This document shows positions 7,887 to 15,998 of a stretch of 64,000 bases of DNA, one piece after another (the stretch's first letter is position 1; each line of letters opens with the position of its first letter). Position numbers and translations under genes: made by a program. Below the pieces are notes generated by a model. It made no database searches and was not told the origin of the DNA. It saw nothing but the letters and a program-made list of their open reading frames with translations. The DNA is from JBNAGF01 sp049801055 (GTDB taxonomy: Bacteria > Pseudomonadota > Alphaproteobacteria > Rhodobacterales > Rhodobacteraceae): assembly GCF_049801055.1 (NCBI RefSeq), contig NZ_JBNAGF010000011.1:1-64000 (forward strand). Reading direction: 5' to 3'.

Positions 7887-9428
7887 ATGAAAGACAAGGT
7901 CTTTATCGGGGGCGGCGGAGAGAATTATGAACAGCAGCAGGGGTTGGCACTAAAATATGCCAACCGTCACGGCCTGATCGCCGGAGCCACTGGCACCGGC
8001 AAGACCGTGACGCTGCAAATTCTGGCCGAAGGCTTCTCTGATGCCGGTGTTCCCGTGTTTCTCTCTGACGTAAAAGGCGATCTGTCTGGCCTTGCGGCGT
8101 CGGGGTCAGCGGATCACAAGCTCAACGATGCGTTTCAGTCGCGGGCCGCAACCATCGGCTTCGATGATTATGCATATCGGGCGTATCCGGTCACCTTTTG
8201 GGACATGTTCGGCAAACAGGGCCATCCGGTTCGCACCACCGTCGCCGAGATGGGGCCGCTGTTGCTGTCACGTCTGCTGGAACTCAGCGAAGCACAGGAA
8301 GGTGTTCTTAACATCGCCTTCCGCCTTGCCGACGAAGAAGGATTGCCGCTTCTCGATCTCAAGGATCTGCAGGCGCTATTGGTGTGGATCGGGGACAACC
8401 GCGCGCATCTCACCCTGCGATACGGCAATGTTTCGACGGCTTCGATTGGCGCGATTCAGCGCCGGTTGCTGGTGATCGAAAATCAGGGAGCGGCACAGTT
8501 GTTCGGTGAACCGGCGCTGGATCTGTCCGACCTTATGCGCACAGACGCCGAAGGCCGCGGGCAGATCAACGTATTGGCCTCCGACAAGCTGATGTCGGCG
8601 CCCGGGCTCTATGCGACCTTCCTGCTGTGGCTGCTCAGCGAGCTGTTCGAAGAATTGCCCGAGGTCGGTGACCCGGATAAACCCAAGCTGGTTTTCTTTT
8701 TTGACGAGGCGCATCTGCTTTTTGATGACGCGCCTGACGTGCTTGTCGACAAGGTCGAACAGGTTGCCCGCCTGATCCGCTCCAAAGGCGTCGGGGTCTA
8801 CTTTATCACGCAGAATCCCGCAGATGTGCCCGAGGACATTCTCGGACAGTTGGGGAACCGGATCCAGCACGCATTGCGCGCCTTTACAGCCAAGGACCGC
8901 AAGTCGTTGAAGATGGCGGCTGAAACCTATCGGGAGAACCCGCGCTTTTCGACGGAACAGGCGATCCGGGAGGTCGGGGTTGGTGAGGCAGTTACATCAA
9001 TGCTGCAGAAAAAGGGTGTGCCCGGCATTGTCGAGCGGACCCTGATCCGTCCGCCGTCATCGCAGTTGGGGCCAATAACCAAGGCGGAGCGCGCGACCAT
9101 CATGGCTGCGTCTGATCTGGCGGGCCGTTATGACAAGACGTTGGATCGCAAGTCGGCCTATGAAATTCTGGCGCAACGCGCAGCAGCGGCATCGCAAGAA
9201 GCCGAAGCAGCAGAGGCCCGCGCCGAAGAGGCTACGGCGATGGAGAGGGAGTTCAACGCGGCGCGGCGGTATTCCGGGCGCAAAGTCGGCCGGTCTTCGG
9301 CCCGGTCAATGAAGCCAAAGGACACGTTCACCTCGGCCATGAGCGAGGCGGTCATCAAGGAACTTAAGGGGACCACTGGCCGCCGTATTGTACGAGGCAT
9401 TCTCGGAAGCCTGTTCAAGGGGCGCTGA
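7887..9428 (+). CDS. HerA-like helicase/ATPase, DUF853 (YjgR) family
   Basis: A 513-residue P-loop ATPase of the HerA/FtsK superfamily (DUF853). Walker A is GATGTGKT at residues 33-40; Walker B is LVFFFDEAHLL with Asp273 and Glu274; a sensor-like stretch YFITQNPADVPEDI follows. The C-terminal 80 residues are Ala/Glu-rich and probably helical, then basic. No NurA-like nuclease partner is adjacent, so the true partner and substrate (DNA or protein) are unknown. Size and domain order match the widely conserved YjgR group. It is transcribed alone and converges on the SNase-like gene 23 bases away. Confidence 0.85.
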   Translation: MKDKVFIGGGGENYEQQQGLALKYANRHGLIAGATGTGKTVTLQILAEGFSDAGVPVFLSDVKGDLSGLAASGSADHKLNDAFQSRAATIGFDDYAYRAYPVTFWDMFGKQGHPVRTTVAEMGPLLLSRLLELSEAQEGVLNIAFRLADEEGLPLLDLKDLQALLVWIGDNRAHLTLRYGNVSTASIGAIQRRLLVIENQGAAQLFGEPALDLSDLMRTDAEGRGQINVLASDKLMSAPGLYATFLLWLLSELFEELPEVGDPDKPKLVFFFDEAHLLFDDAPDVLVDKVEQVARLIRSKGVGVYFITQNPADVPEDILGQLGNRIQHALRAFTAKDRKSLKMAAETYRENPRFSTEQAIREVGVGEAVTSMLQKKGVPGIVERTLIRPPSSQLGPITKAERATIMAASDLAGRYDKTLDRKSAYEILAQRAAAASQEAEAAEARAEEATAMEREFNAARRYSGRKVGRSSARSMKPKDTFTSAMSEAVIKELKGTTGRRIVRGILGSLFKGR

Positions 9429-9451
9429 CCCTGCGTGCCTTGCAGACCCCT

Positions 9452-10051
9452 CTAGCCGGTTTTGCGAACAGATCGGGTGGGTTCGTGGGCGTCCGACGTC
9501 GGACGAGCAAAGGTGGCGCTGTGCAGTTTCTGGCGGGCCCCCGCAGGTTCGAAGGGGCGATATAATCCGTTCGAAAACCGGGGCAGATCCAACGCCAGAC
9601 CTCTCTTCACGAGTTCGGCGCCAATGTCGCGACCATCCGCCAGATAGCAGGTTGCGATCAGCCTGTCGCCAGACCTCTCTCCGGTCAGTTTCGCGGTGAT
9701 GATCTGGCCTCGGCAAATGTTCACCATCGCCCATTTCGAGTTGCGACCCCAAGGCATGTCGATTTCCGGCGCATCGATGCCCGCCAGCCGGATCTTGGTT
9801 CTTTGAATTGCGATTGTGCCGCCATCTATGACCCACGCTCTGCCACGGATCTCCAAGGAGTCCGGAACAAGCGGCAGATTGGCTGCTGTTTGGTATGGGC
9901 TGAGGAGTCCCAAGCTGCGAATTGGCTTGGGCTGAGTTACGTTGCGCCGTACGCCGATCCGGTCATCGGGCCTGTTGCGATAGGCCCTACCGAACAGTTG
10001 GACAAATAGGATCAGGCCGACGGGAAAAATGATTACCGCAATCAGTTCCAT
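9452..10051 (-). CDS. SNase-like (thermonuclease-family) protein with N-terminal membrane anchor
   Basis: About 199 residues from the chosen ATG at 10051, which places a hydrophobic segment (ELIAVIIFPVGLILFVQLF) at the extreme N-terminus; an upstream ATG at 10147 would put 32 unlikely residues before it. The C-terminal half is a staphylococcal-nuclease fold: VIDGGTIAI, RLAGIDAPEID, GDRLIATCYL and LVKRGLA. The usual DGDT metal-binding loop reads DGGT, so one calcium-ligand aspartate is glycine here, although the Arg and the Asp-Ala-Pro-Glu motif remain. Catalysis may be weak or lost. It converges with the HerA-like gene. Confidence 0.75.
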   Translation of the reverse strand: MELIAVIIFPVGLILFVQLFGRAYRNRPDDRIGVRRNVTQPKPIRSLGLLSPYQTAANLPLVPDSLEIRGRAWVIDGGTIAIQRTKIRLAGIDAPEIDMPWGRNSKWAMVNICRGQIITAKLTGERSGDRLIATCYLADGRDIGAELVKRGLALDLPRFSNGLYRPFEPAGARQKLHSATFARPTSDAHEPTRSVRKTG

Positions 10052-10151
10052 CAATTCATTCAACGCATTTTCTTCTGCGCGAAAGGTAGCGAGACAGCGG
10101 ACAGAGGTATTTCGATTTCCGGTCTTTGCGTTGCCAATTCGGGTCACAAAG

Positions 10152-10175
10152 AAAAACGGGCCCCAATGGGGCCCG
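10152..10175 (-). terminator. Intrinsic terminator of amtB
   Basis: CGGGCCCC (10157-10164), loop of three, GGGGCCCG (10168-10175), then TTTTTC on the minus strand. It starts 22 bases past the amtB stop codon and separates amtB from the SNase-like gene. Confidence 0.85.
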
Positions 10176-10197
10176 CTACATCCGGTTTCGTTTCGGG

Positions 10198-11379
10198 TCA
10201 GCTGGTCATGTCATAGGCCCGTTCGCCATGAACCGACAGATCAAGCCCGTTGGTCTCGGTTTCCAGATCCACTCGCAATTCGGTTATGGCGGCTACGACC
10301 TTGACGAGGATGACAGTCACGACGGTGGTAAAGACCCCCACGATCACCAATCCGCCCAGCTGAGCCGCCCAGCTGCCAAGTCCGAATACGGCGATCATAA
10401 TCGTGCCGAAAATACCGCCGACGCCGTGCACGGCGAATACATCCAGCGTGTCGTCGATCTTCAGCACGTTGCGGACAAGCGTAACCGCTTCCTGACACAA
10501 CACCCCGGCGACCGCACCGATGGCGAACGCCTGAACGGGATCGACAAACCCGCTGGCGGGTGTGATCGAGGCAAGGCCGGCAATGGTGCCAGTCACCAGA
10601 CCGACCAGTGAGGCTTTGCCATATTTGATCTTTTCCCACAGCGCCCAGCTGAGCGATGCAGTGGCCGCTGAAATATGGGTGACGGTCAGGGCCATTGCCG
10701 CGCCGCCGTCTGCGGCCAGCTGCGACCCACCGTTGAAGCCGAACCAGCCGACCCACAGCATCGCCGCGCCGATCATGACAAAGCCAGGATTGTGCGGCGG
10801 CGTTGTCCGGTTCTTTCTCGGGCCAAGGAACACGGCAATGATCAGTGCTGCGAGGCCCGCAGTTTCATGCACGACGATGCCGCCTGCGAAATCTTTCACT
10901 CCGGTTTCGCCAAAGATCCCGCCATCGGCCAGAAAACCGCCGCCCCAGATCCAGTGGACCACAGGGGCGTAACACAGCAGCATCCACAACCCCGAAAAGG
11001 TGAGCACAAAGGCAAATCCGACCCGCTCGACATAGGCGCCGACGATCAGCGCCGGGGTGATGATGGCAAAAGTCATCTGGAAGGCAAAGAACAGAACCTC
11101 GGGCAGGGTGCCCGACAGGCTTTCGGGTGTGATCCCGATCAGCAGGACTTTGTCCAAACCTCCCCAAAACCCGCTGGATCCGCCCCCAAAGGCAATGGAA
11201 TACCCGGCAACAAGCCAGAGGATGCTCATCAGGCAGGCGATGGCAAAACAATGCATGAAGACACTGAGCACGTTTCGGGCGCGGACAAGCCCGCCATAAA
11301 ACAAGGCCAGTCCGGGCAGGGTCATGAACAGGACCAGTGCTGTGGCGACGATGATCCAGGCTGTATCGGCTCCGTTCAT
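10198..11379 (-). CDS. amtB: Ammonium transporter AmtB
   Basis: A 393-residue Amt/MEP/Rh channel with about eleven membrane spans that brings ammonium into the cell. Landmarks: LPGLALFYGGLVR near the start, GGIVVHETAGLAAL with the first pore histidine and HGVGGIFGT with the second. The start at 11379 is preceded by AAAGGAG; a reading frame open further upstream is not part of it. No signal peptide of the E. coli type is obvious. There is no glnK beside it, whereas glnK-amtB is the usual pair. A 19-bp palindrome about 90 bases upstream may be an operator, and nitrogen control by the NtrC encoded nearby is plausible. Confidence 0.93.
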   Translation of the reverse strand: MNGADTAWIIVATALVLFMTLPGLALFYGGLVRARNVLSVFMHCFAIACLMSILWLVAGYSIAFGGGSSGFWGGLDKVLLIGITPESLSGTLPEVLFFAFQMTFAIITPALIVGAYVERVGFAFVLTFSGLWMLLCYAPVVHWIWGGGFLADGGIFGETGVKDFAGGIVVHETAGLAALIIAVFLGPRKNRTTPPHNPGFVMIGAAMLWVGWFGFNGGSQLAADGGAAMALTVTHISAATASLSWALWEKIKYGKASLVGLVTGTIAGLASITPASGFVDPVQAFAIGAVAGVLCQEAVTLVRNVLKIDDTLDVFAVHGVGGIFGTIMIAVFGLGSWAAQLGGLVIVGVFTTVVTVILVKVVAAITELRVDLETETNGLDLSVHGERAYDMTS

Positions 11380-11466
11380 TGGGTGGGCTCCTTTTTCGTT
11401 CCGATGAGTGGTGCCGCCGGTTGAAACCGAGGAGCGACGCGGAAAAAAGAGGCAAGGGGACGTGTT

Positions 11467-11485
11467 AGCGCCCAATTTGGGCGCT
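11467..11485. promoter_or_regulatory. 19-bp perfect palindrome upstream of amtB
   Basis: AGCGCCCAA (11467-11475), central T, TTGGGCGCT (11477-11485). The one-base centre makes it a poor RNA hairpin and a better dimer-binding site, though the plus strand continues with TTTTT. It lies 88 bases before the amtB start codon. Binding by NtrC is a guess from context. Confidence 0.4.
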
Positions 11486-11530
11486 TTTTGTTGAGTGCTT
11501 GGTTTTTGGGCGCAATTCAGGCGCAAAGCC

Positions 11531-12025
11531 CTATTTGTGATCAGCCCCGGAATCTCGGCGTAACAAGGCCTGATGCAACATGCCCAGCGCATGATCCCGT
11601 GCCGCAAGGCGCACTGCATCGCGGCCAAGAGCGCCAAATTCCACGGTTTCCGTTGTTGTGTCTGCCCAATCGGCGGCCAGCCCGAAACAGACCCGGCCTT
11701 CGGGCTTAAACTCCGATCCTCCGGGGCCGGCGATGCCTGTGATCGAAACCGCCAGTTGAACCGGCGCATGGGCGAGAGCGCCATCTGCCATTTCCTGCGC
11801 AACTTCTTCCGAGACAGCGCCGAATGTGCTGAGCGTGACCGAGTTCACCCCGAGCATGTCCTGCTTGGCGCGGTTGGTGTAAGTCACGAAGCCCCGTTCG
11901 ACCACGGCGGAGCTGCCGGGGATATCCGTCAGGGCCGCTACCACCATTCCGCCTGTGCAGCTTTCGGCCGTTGCAATCATCACGCCTGCCGATTTGGCCA
12001 GTCCGAGAACATCCGTCACACTCAC
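11531..12025 (-). CDS. CinA C-terminal family protein (nicotinamide-nucleotide amidase, PncC type)
   Basis: A 164-residue stand-alone CinA-C domain. Enzymes of this family deamidate NMN to nicotinate mononucleotide in pyridine-nucleotide salvage. The family signature is visible: TAESCTGGMVVAALTDIPGSS with the catalytic serine, ERGFVTYTNRAK, then SITGIAGPGG near the end. The start is GTG at 12025, overlapping the pgpA stop as GTGA, so it is translated as the last gene of ispDF-pgpA-cinA. The older name competence-damage protein is not informative here. Confidence 0.88.
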   Translation of the reverse strand: MSVTDVLGLAKSAGVMIATAESCTGGMVVAALTDIPGSSAVVERGFVTYTNRAKQDMLGVNSVTLSTFGAVSEEVAQEMADGALAHAPVQLAVSITGIAGPGGSEFKPEGRVCFGLAADWADTTTETVEFGALGRDAVRLAARDHALGMLHQALLRRDSGADHK

Positions 12026-12522
12026 AGCCCGAACACTCCATGTGCAAGCCCGGCCAGCACGATCACGCCACCGGCGGCAAAGATCCCGGCCCAGACATCA
12101 TCAAGCATGACGCCGACAGGATCGTTGCGGCGATCGGCCCAGCCAACGAGGCCGGGTTTCCAGATGTCGAACAAGCGAAACAGGACAAAGGCACTGATCC
12201 AGCCGGGCCAGAGAACAAGGATATCGAGCCCCTTTGTCCAAGCCGACCAGGAAAGCGGCATCAGAGCGATGAACTGGCCGACAACTTCGTCGATCACGAC
12301 TTCCGAAGGGTCGTGGTCTTCTTTTCCTTTGGTCAACTCGGTTGTGGCCCACACACCGAGTATGAACAGGGCTCCGGTCATCATCAGCAGCATTGGAAAG
12401 CCGCCCGAGCGGTGCAGCAGCCACGCAAGGGGCAGGGCGGCCAGCGATCCCCAGGTTCCGGGGGCCGGCTTCAGATAGCCCGCGCCGCAGACCGTGCCGA
12501 TGAGCATTGCAAAGACCTTCAT
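12022..12522 (-). CDS. pgpA: Phosphatidylglycerophosphatase A
   Basis: A 166-residue inner-membrane enzyme that removes the phosphate from phosphatidylglycerol-phosphate to give phosphatidylglycerol. It shows the PgpA pattern: GYLKPAPGTWGSLAALP near the start, EVVIDEVVGQFIAL with acidic residues likely to bind the metal, and WKPGLVGWADRRNDPVGVMLDDVWAG at the end with several membrane segments between. Its ATG overlaps the ispDF stop codon (ATGA), and its own stop overlaps the cinA start, so all three are translationally coupled. Confidence 0.92.
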   Translation of the reverse strand: MKVFAMLIGTVCGAGYLKPAPGTWGSLAALPLAWLLHRSGGFPMLLMMTGALFILGVWATTELTKGKEDHDPSEVVIDEVVGQFIALMPLSWSAWTKGLDILVLWPGWISAFVLFRLFDIWKPGLVGWADRRNDPVGVMLDDVWAGIFAAGGVIVLAGLAHGVFGL

Positions 12523-13712
12523 GGCTTGACCAGTGCAGCCGTTGCTATGGCGGCAATCCCTTCGCCGCGGCCAGTAAAGCCCAGCCTCTCGGATGTGGTG
12601 GCCTTGACCGAAATCTGATCTCCCTCCAGCCCCATGATCCGCGACATTTCCTGTTTCATTGCAGCGGCATGGGGGCCGATCTTGGGGTGTTCGCAGACCA
12701 GGGTGCAGTCGACATTTGATATGCTATATCCGCGCTCGCGAGCAAGATCGACGGCGTGGCGAAGAAAGATTTCCGAGGCCGCGCCCTTCCATTGAGGATC
12801 CGAAGGCGGGAAATGCTGGCCGATATCACCGTCCGCCAGCGCCCCGTAGATCGCGTCGGTCACGGCGTGCATGCCGACATCGGCGTCAGAGTGGCCTTGC
12901 AGCCCCCGGTCATGGGGAACCTGTATACCGCAGAGGATTACGTGGTCGCCTTCGCCAAAGCGATGCACGTCATATCCGTTGCCAAGCCTGATATCCATCG
13001 TGTCCCCGTCCTGCATAGATTTCTTTTGGTTCGGGCCGCTCTCGGTCGGCCGGTTCTGGGTCAGGATCCGTTCGGCTCGGGCAAAATCCTCGGGCCGGGT
13101 GATCTTAATATTGTCTGGACTGCCCTGTGTGATTCTGACGTTGATCCCGGCCGCGCGGGCCACCTCGACGTCGTCGGCGGCACCGCCAGAATGGGCAGTG
13201 TGAGCGGCCCGGATTGCGGCGAATGCAAATCCTTGCGGCGTTTGCGCCGCGAACAACCCGTTCCGGTCCTGTGTTCCCGTGACCATGTCGCCGACGCCCG
13301 TCCAGAGAGCGTCAGTGATACCAAGCCCCGGCGCGGCCGCTTCATGGTGATCCAATGCCCGGATCACGCTGTTAATCGTTCCCGCATCGACGCAAGGCCG
13401 GGCCACGTCATGGATCAGCACTTTGTCCACGCCATGCGCTGCCAACGCATCAAGTCCGTTTCGTACGGAAGTAGCGCGATCTGCCCCGCCTTTGGCCAGA
13501 ATCAGGTCGGGTTGTCCTGCAAACCCGGTCCATGCTGCGCTGTCTTCGGGCGACAGTACCAATGCGATCAGGTCGACATTGGGGGCGCGGCGAAAGGCAT
13601 CGAGCGTCCAGTCCGCTACCCGGCGGCCGGCCAGCTCACGCCATTGCTTGGGAACCCCGCCGCCAGCGCGCTGTCCGCGGCCTGCGGCGACGATCAGGGC
13701 GGCTGTGGTCAT
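12519..13712 (-). CDS. ispDF: Bifunctional IspD/IspF isoprenoid enzyme
   Basis: A 397-residue fusion catalysing steps 3 and 5 of the MEP pathway: formation of CDP-methylerythritol and cyclisation to MEcPP. IspD occupies about residues 1-225 (ALIVAAGRGQRAGGGVPKQW CTP-binding loop; VLIHDVARPCVDA). A linker leads to IspF from about 240 (IRLGNGYDVHRF with Asp/His zinc ligands; GHSDADVGMHAVTDAI; GRGEGIAAIATAAL). The fusion is common in alphaproteobacteria. The start at 13712 fits the IspD N-terminus; upstream in-frame codons in the gap toward dusB are not coding. First gene of the operon with pgpA and cinA. Confidence 0.94.
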   Translation of the reverse strand: MTTAALIVAAGRGQRAGGGVPKQWRELAGRRVADWTLDAFRRAPNVDLIALVLSPEDSAAWTGFAGQPDLILAKGGADRATSVRNGLDALAAHGVDKVLIHDVARPCVDAGTINSVIRALDHHEAAAPGLGITDALWTGVGDMVTGTQDRNGLFAAQTPQGFAFAAIRAAHTAHSGGAADDVEVARAAGINVRITQGSPDNIKITRPEDFARAERILTQNRPTESGPNQKKSMQDGDTMDIRLGNGYDVHRFGEGDHVILCGIQVPHDRGLQGHSDADVGMHAVTDAIYGALADGDIGQHFPPSDPQWKGAASEIFLRHAVDLARERGYSISNVDCTLVCEHPKIGPHAAAMKQEMSRIMGLEGDQISVKATTSERLGFTGRGEGIAAIATAALVKP

Positions 13713-13860
13713 GGGTGGTTCCTTCGTCTGGCGTCGCGGGACATTGTTTAGGGCCTGCCGGTCGAGGAGGCAATCACCCGACATTACTTGCTTAAAAAAT
13801 GTGCAGCGCGCGGGTAATGGTGAAAATATAGCCCTGAATATGTTGCCCGTAAGCCGAGAA

Positions 13861-14898
13861 ATGCATAGCACAGGGGAAAATGCACAAGGAATAGGCACAT
13901 TGCCCGCTGCAACGGAACCGATCAAACTTGACGGCTCAGAACTGACACCGCCGATCGCGCTGGCGCCGATGGCTGGCATTACCGATCGGCCGTTCCGTGA
14001 CCTGGTACGCAGTTTCGGAGCGGGGCTGGTGGTGTCCGAAATGGTTGCCAGTCAGGAGATGGTGCAGGCCAAGCCGGGCGTTCGGGAACGCGCTGAGTTG
14101 AGCGCGGATGTTGAAAACACTGCCGTTCAACTGGCTGGACGCGATACCTACTGGATGGCCGAAGCGGCACGGCAGGTCGCAGATCGCGGCGCCCGGATCA
14201 TTGACATCAATATGGGATGCCCGGCCAAGAAGGTCACCAACGGCTATTCAGGCTCGGCTCTTTTGAAAACACCCGATCACGCCCTGTCGCTGATCGAGGC
14301 CGTCGTTGCCGCAGTCTCGGTGCCCGTGACACTCAAGACTCGCCTCGGCTGGGACGATACCTTGCTCAACGCCGCCGAGGTTGCCCGTCGGGCAGAATCT
14401 GCTGGTGTGCAGATGGTTACAATTCACGGCCGCACCCGATGCCAGTTCTACAAGGGGCGGGCCGATTGGGCGGCCATTCGTTCAGTGAAAGAGGCGGTCA
14501 CTGTCCCCGTTCTTGCAAATGGCGATATCATCGGAACAGACTCGGCACGGCAGGCTTTGCAGCTTTCCGGCGCTGATGGAGTCATGGTCGGACGCGGGGC
14601 GCAAGGGCGCCCGTGGATGCTGGCGCAGATCTCCAGTGATTTGTGGGGTGCGCCGGCGCCGCACATCCCGCAGGGGGGCGATCTCATTGACATGGTGCAG
14701 GGGCACTACGCAGCAATGCTGTCCTTTTACGGACAGGATTTGGGGGTTCGCGTCGCGCGCAAGCATCTGGGTTGGTACATGGATGACGCCCGAACACCCA
14801 CTGGATTGCGCAGGGCGGTTCTGACATCTCGGGATCCGAGTGAGGTGGCGCGTTTTCTGGCGGATGCCCTCATGCCGCACGAGGAGACCGCAGCATGA
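13861..14898 (+). CDS. dusB: tRNA-dihydrouridine synthase B (DusB/NifR3)
   Basis: A 345-residue FMN enzyme that reduces uridine to dihydrouridine in tRNA. The TIM-barrel motifs are clear: APMAGITDRPFRDL, INMGCPAKKVTNGYSGSALL with the catalytic cysteine, TIHGRTRCQFYKGRADW and GVMVGRGAQGRPW for phosphate binding. The start is unsure: ATG at 13840 would add seven residues, and the open frame extends still further into the ispDF side. It heads the nitrogen regulatory operon and overlaps ntrB by ATGA, the arrangement for which the gene was first called nifR3 in Rhodobacter capsulatus. Confidence 0.92.
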   Translation: MHSTGENAQGIGTLPAATEPIKLDGSELTPPIALAPMAGITDRPFRDLVRSFGAGLVVSEMVASQEMVQAKPGVRERAELSADVENTAVQLAGRDTYWMAEAARQVADRGARIIDINMGCPAKKVTNGYSGSALLKTPDHALSLIEAVVAAVSVPVTLKTRLGWDDTLLNAAEVARRAESAGVQMVTIHGRTRCQFYKGRADWAAIRSVKEAVTVPVLANGDIIGTDSARQALQLSGADGVMVGRGAQGRPWMLAQISSDLWGAPAPHIPQGGDLIDMVQGHYAAMLSFYGQDLGVRVARKHLGWYMDDARTPTGLRRAVLTSRDPSEVARFLADALMPHEETAA

Positions 14899-15998
14899 GG
14901 GACGCTCCGGAGTTCGAAGCCGCGCTCTGGTCGTCGCTGCCTATCCCGGCTTTTGTGGTCGATGAAGACAACCGGATTGCCGAGGTCAACAGCGCCGGTG
15001 AGGGGTTTCTGAACGCCTCCGCCAAAGCTGTAATCGGCACCCCGGTCTGGGACCAGTTGGCCATCGATGCACCGATCGAAGAGGCGTTTGCGCGCGCCCG
15101 TCGTGACGGCACACCCCTGTTTGTCAATGATATCGATGTCGGCTCGGGCAACCGGGCGCCGCTGCAATGCGGATTACAGATCGCGCCGTTGCAAGGGGTT
15201 CCCGGGCAAATGCTTGTGCTGCTTTCGCCGCGGGAACTGGCAGAACGAGTCACCCAAAGCCATTCGGTCAAATCCTCGGCGCAATCCGCGATCGGTATGG
15301 CCGAGATGCTGGCCCATGAAATCAAGAACCCGCTGGCGGGGATTACCGGCGCTGCCCAGCTGCTTAGCATGAATCTGGCCCCGGAAGATCTTGAACTCAC
15401 TGACCTAATAGTCGAGGAAAGCCGGCGCATCGTGAAGCTGCTGGAACAGGTTGAGCAGTTCGGAAACCTGTCGCCACCCGACATGAAGGCGGTCAACATC
15501 CACGATGTGCTGGATCGTGCCCGGCGCTCGGCGCTGCTGGGGTTTGGCGCACATATGACCATCACCGAGGAATACGACCCGTCATTGCCGTTGGCGTTCG
15601 GCGACCCCGATCAGTTGCTTCAGGTGGTGCTGAACCTGCTTAAGAACGCGTCCGAAGCCGCCGGATCCGGCCGAAACGGGGGCGGGACCATTCGTCTGCG
15701 CAGCTATTTTGAACACAGTTTTCGCCTGCGGCGCAGCGACGGCTCGGGCCACTCGCTGCCATTGCAGATCGAGATCATCGACGACGGACCGGGCATTCCC
15801 GACGCCCTGCGCGCCGATCTGTTCGATCCGTTTGTTTCAGGGCGCGAGAACGGCACCGGCTTGGGCCTGGCGCTGGTTAGCAAGATCATTTCCGACCACG
15901 GAGGCTGGATCTCGGTGACGTCGGTTCCCGGCCGAACCGTATTCCGGCTGTCCCTGCGGCGGGTGCCGCCGGGCTTTGACCAAGAGGAGAACTCCTGA
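14895..15998 (+). CDS. ntrB: Nitrogen regulation sensor kinase NtrB
   Basis: A 367-residue cytoplasmic histidine kinase/phosphatase that sets the phosphorylation of NtrC in response to the PII proteins. There is no membrane segment. An N-terminal PAS-like domain (about 10-115: PIPAFVVDEDNRIAEVN) precedes the HisKA box MLAHEIKNPLAGITGAAQLL with the phospho-accepting histidine, and a HATPase domain with N box NLLKNASEA, G1 DDGPGIPDA and G2 NGTGLGLALV. Its start overlaps the dusB stop and its stop overlaps the ntrC start, which indicates coupled translation. Confidence 0.94.
   Translation: MRDAPEFEAALWSSLPIPAFVVDEDNRIAEVNSAGEGFLNASAKAVIGTPVWDQLAIDAPIEEAFARARRDGTPLFVNDIDVGSGNRAPLQCGLQIAPLQGVPGQMLVLLSPRELAERVTQSHSVKSSAQSAIGMAEMLAHEIKNPLAGITGAAQLLSMNLAPEDLELTDLIVEESRRIVKLLEQVEQFGNLSPPDMKAVNIHDVLDRARRSALLGFGAHMTITEEYDPSLPLAFGDPDQLLQVVLNLLKNASEAAGSGRNGGGTIRLRSYFEHSFRLRRSDGSGHSLPLQIEIIDDGPGIPDALRADLFDPFVSGRENGTGLGLALVSKIISDHGGWISVTSVPGRTVFRLSLRRVPPGFDQEENS

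Noticed and set aside
11467..11490. Plus-strand terminator
   Set aside because: The palindrome is followed by TTTTT on the plus strand, but the one-base centre would force opening of inner pairs and no plus-strand gene precedes it, so an operator is the preferred reading.
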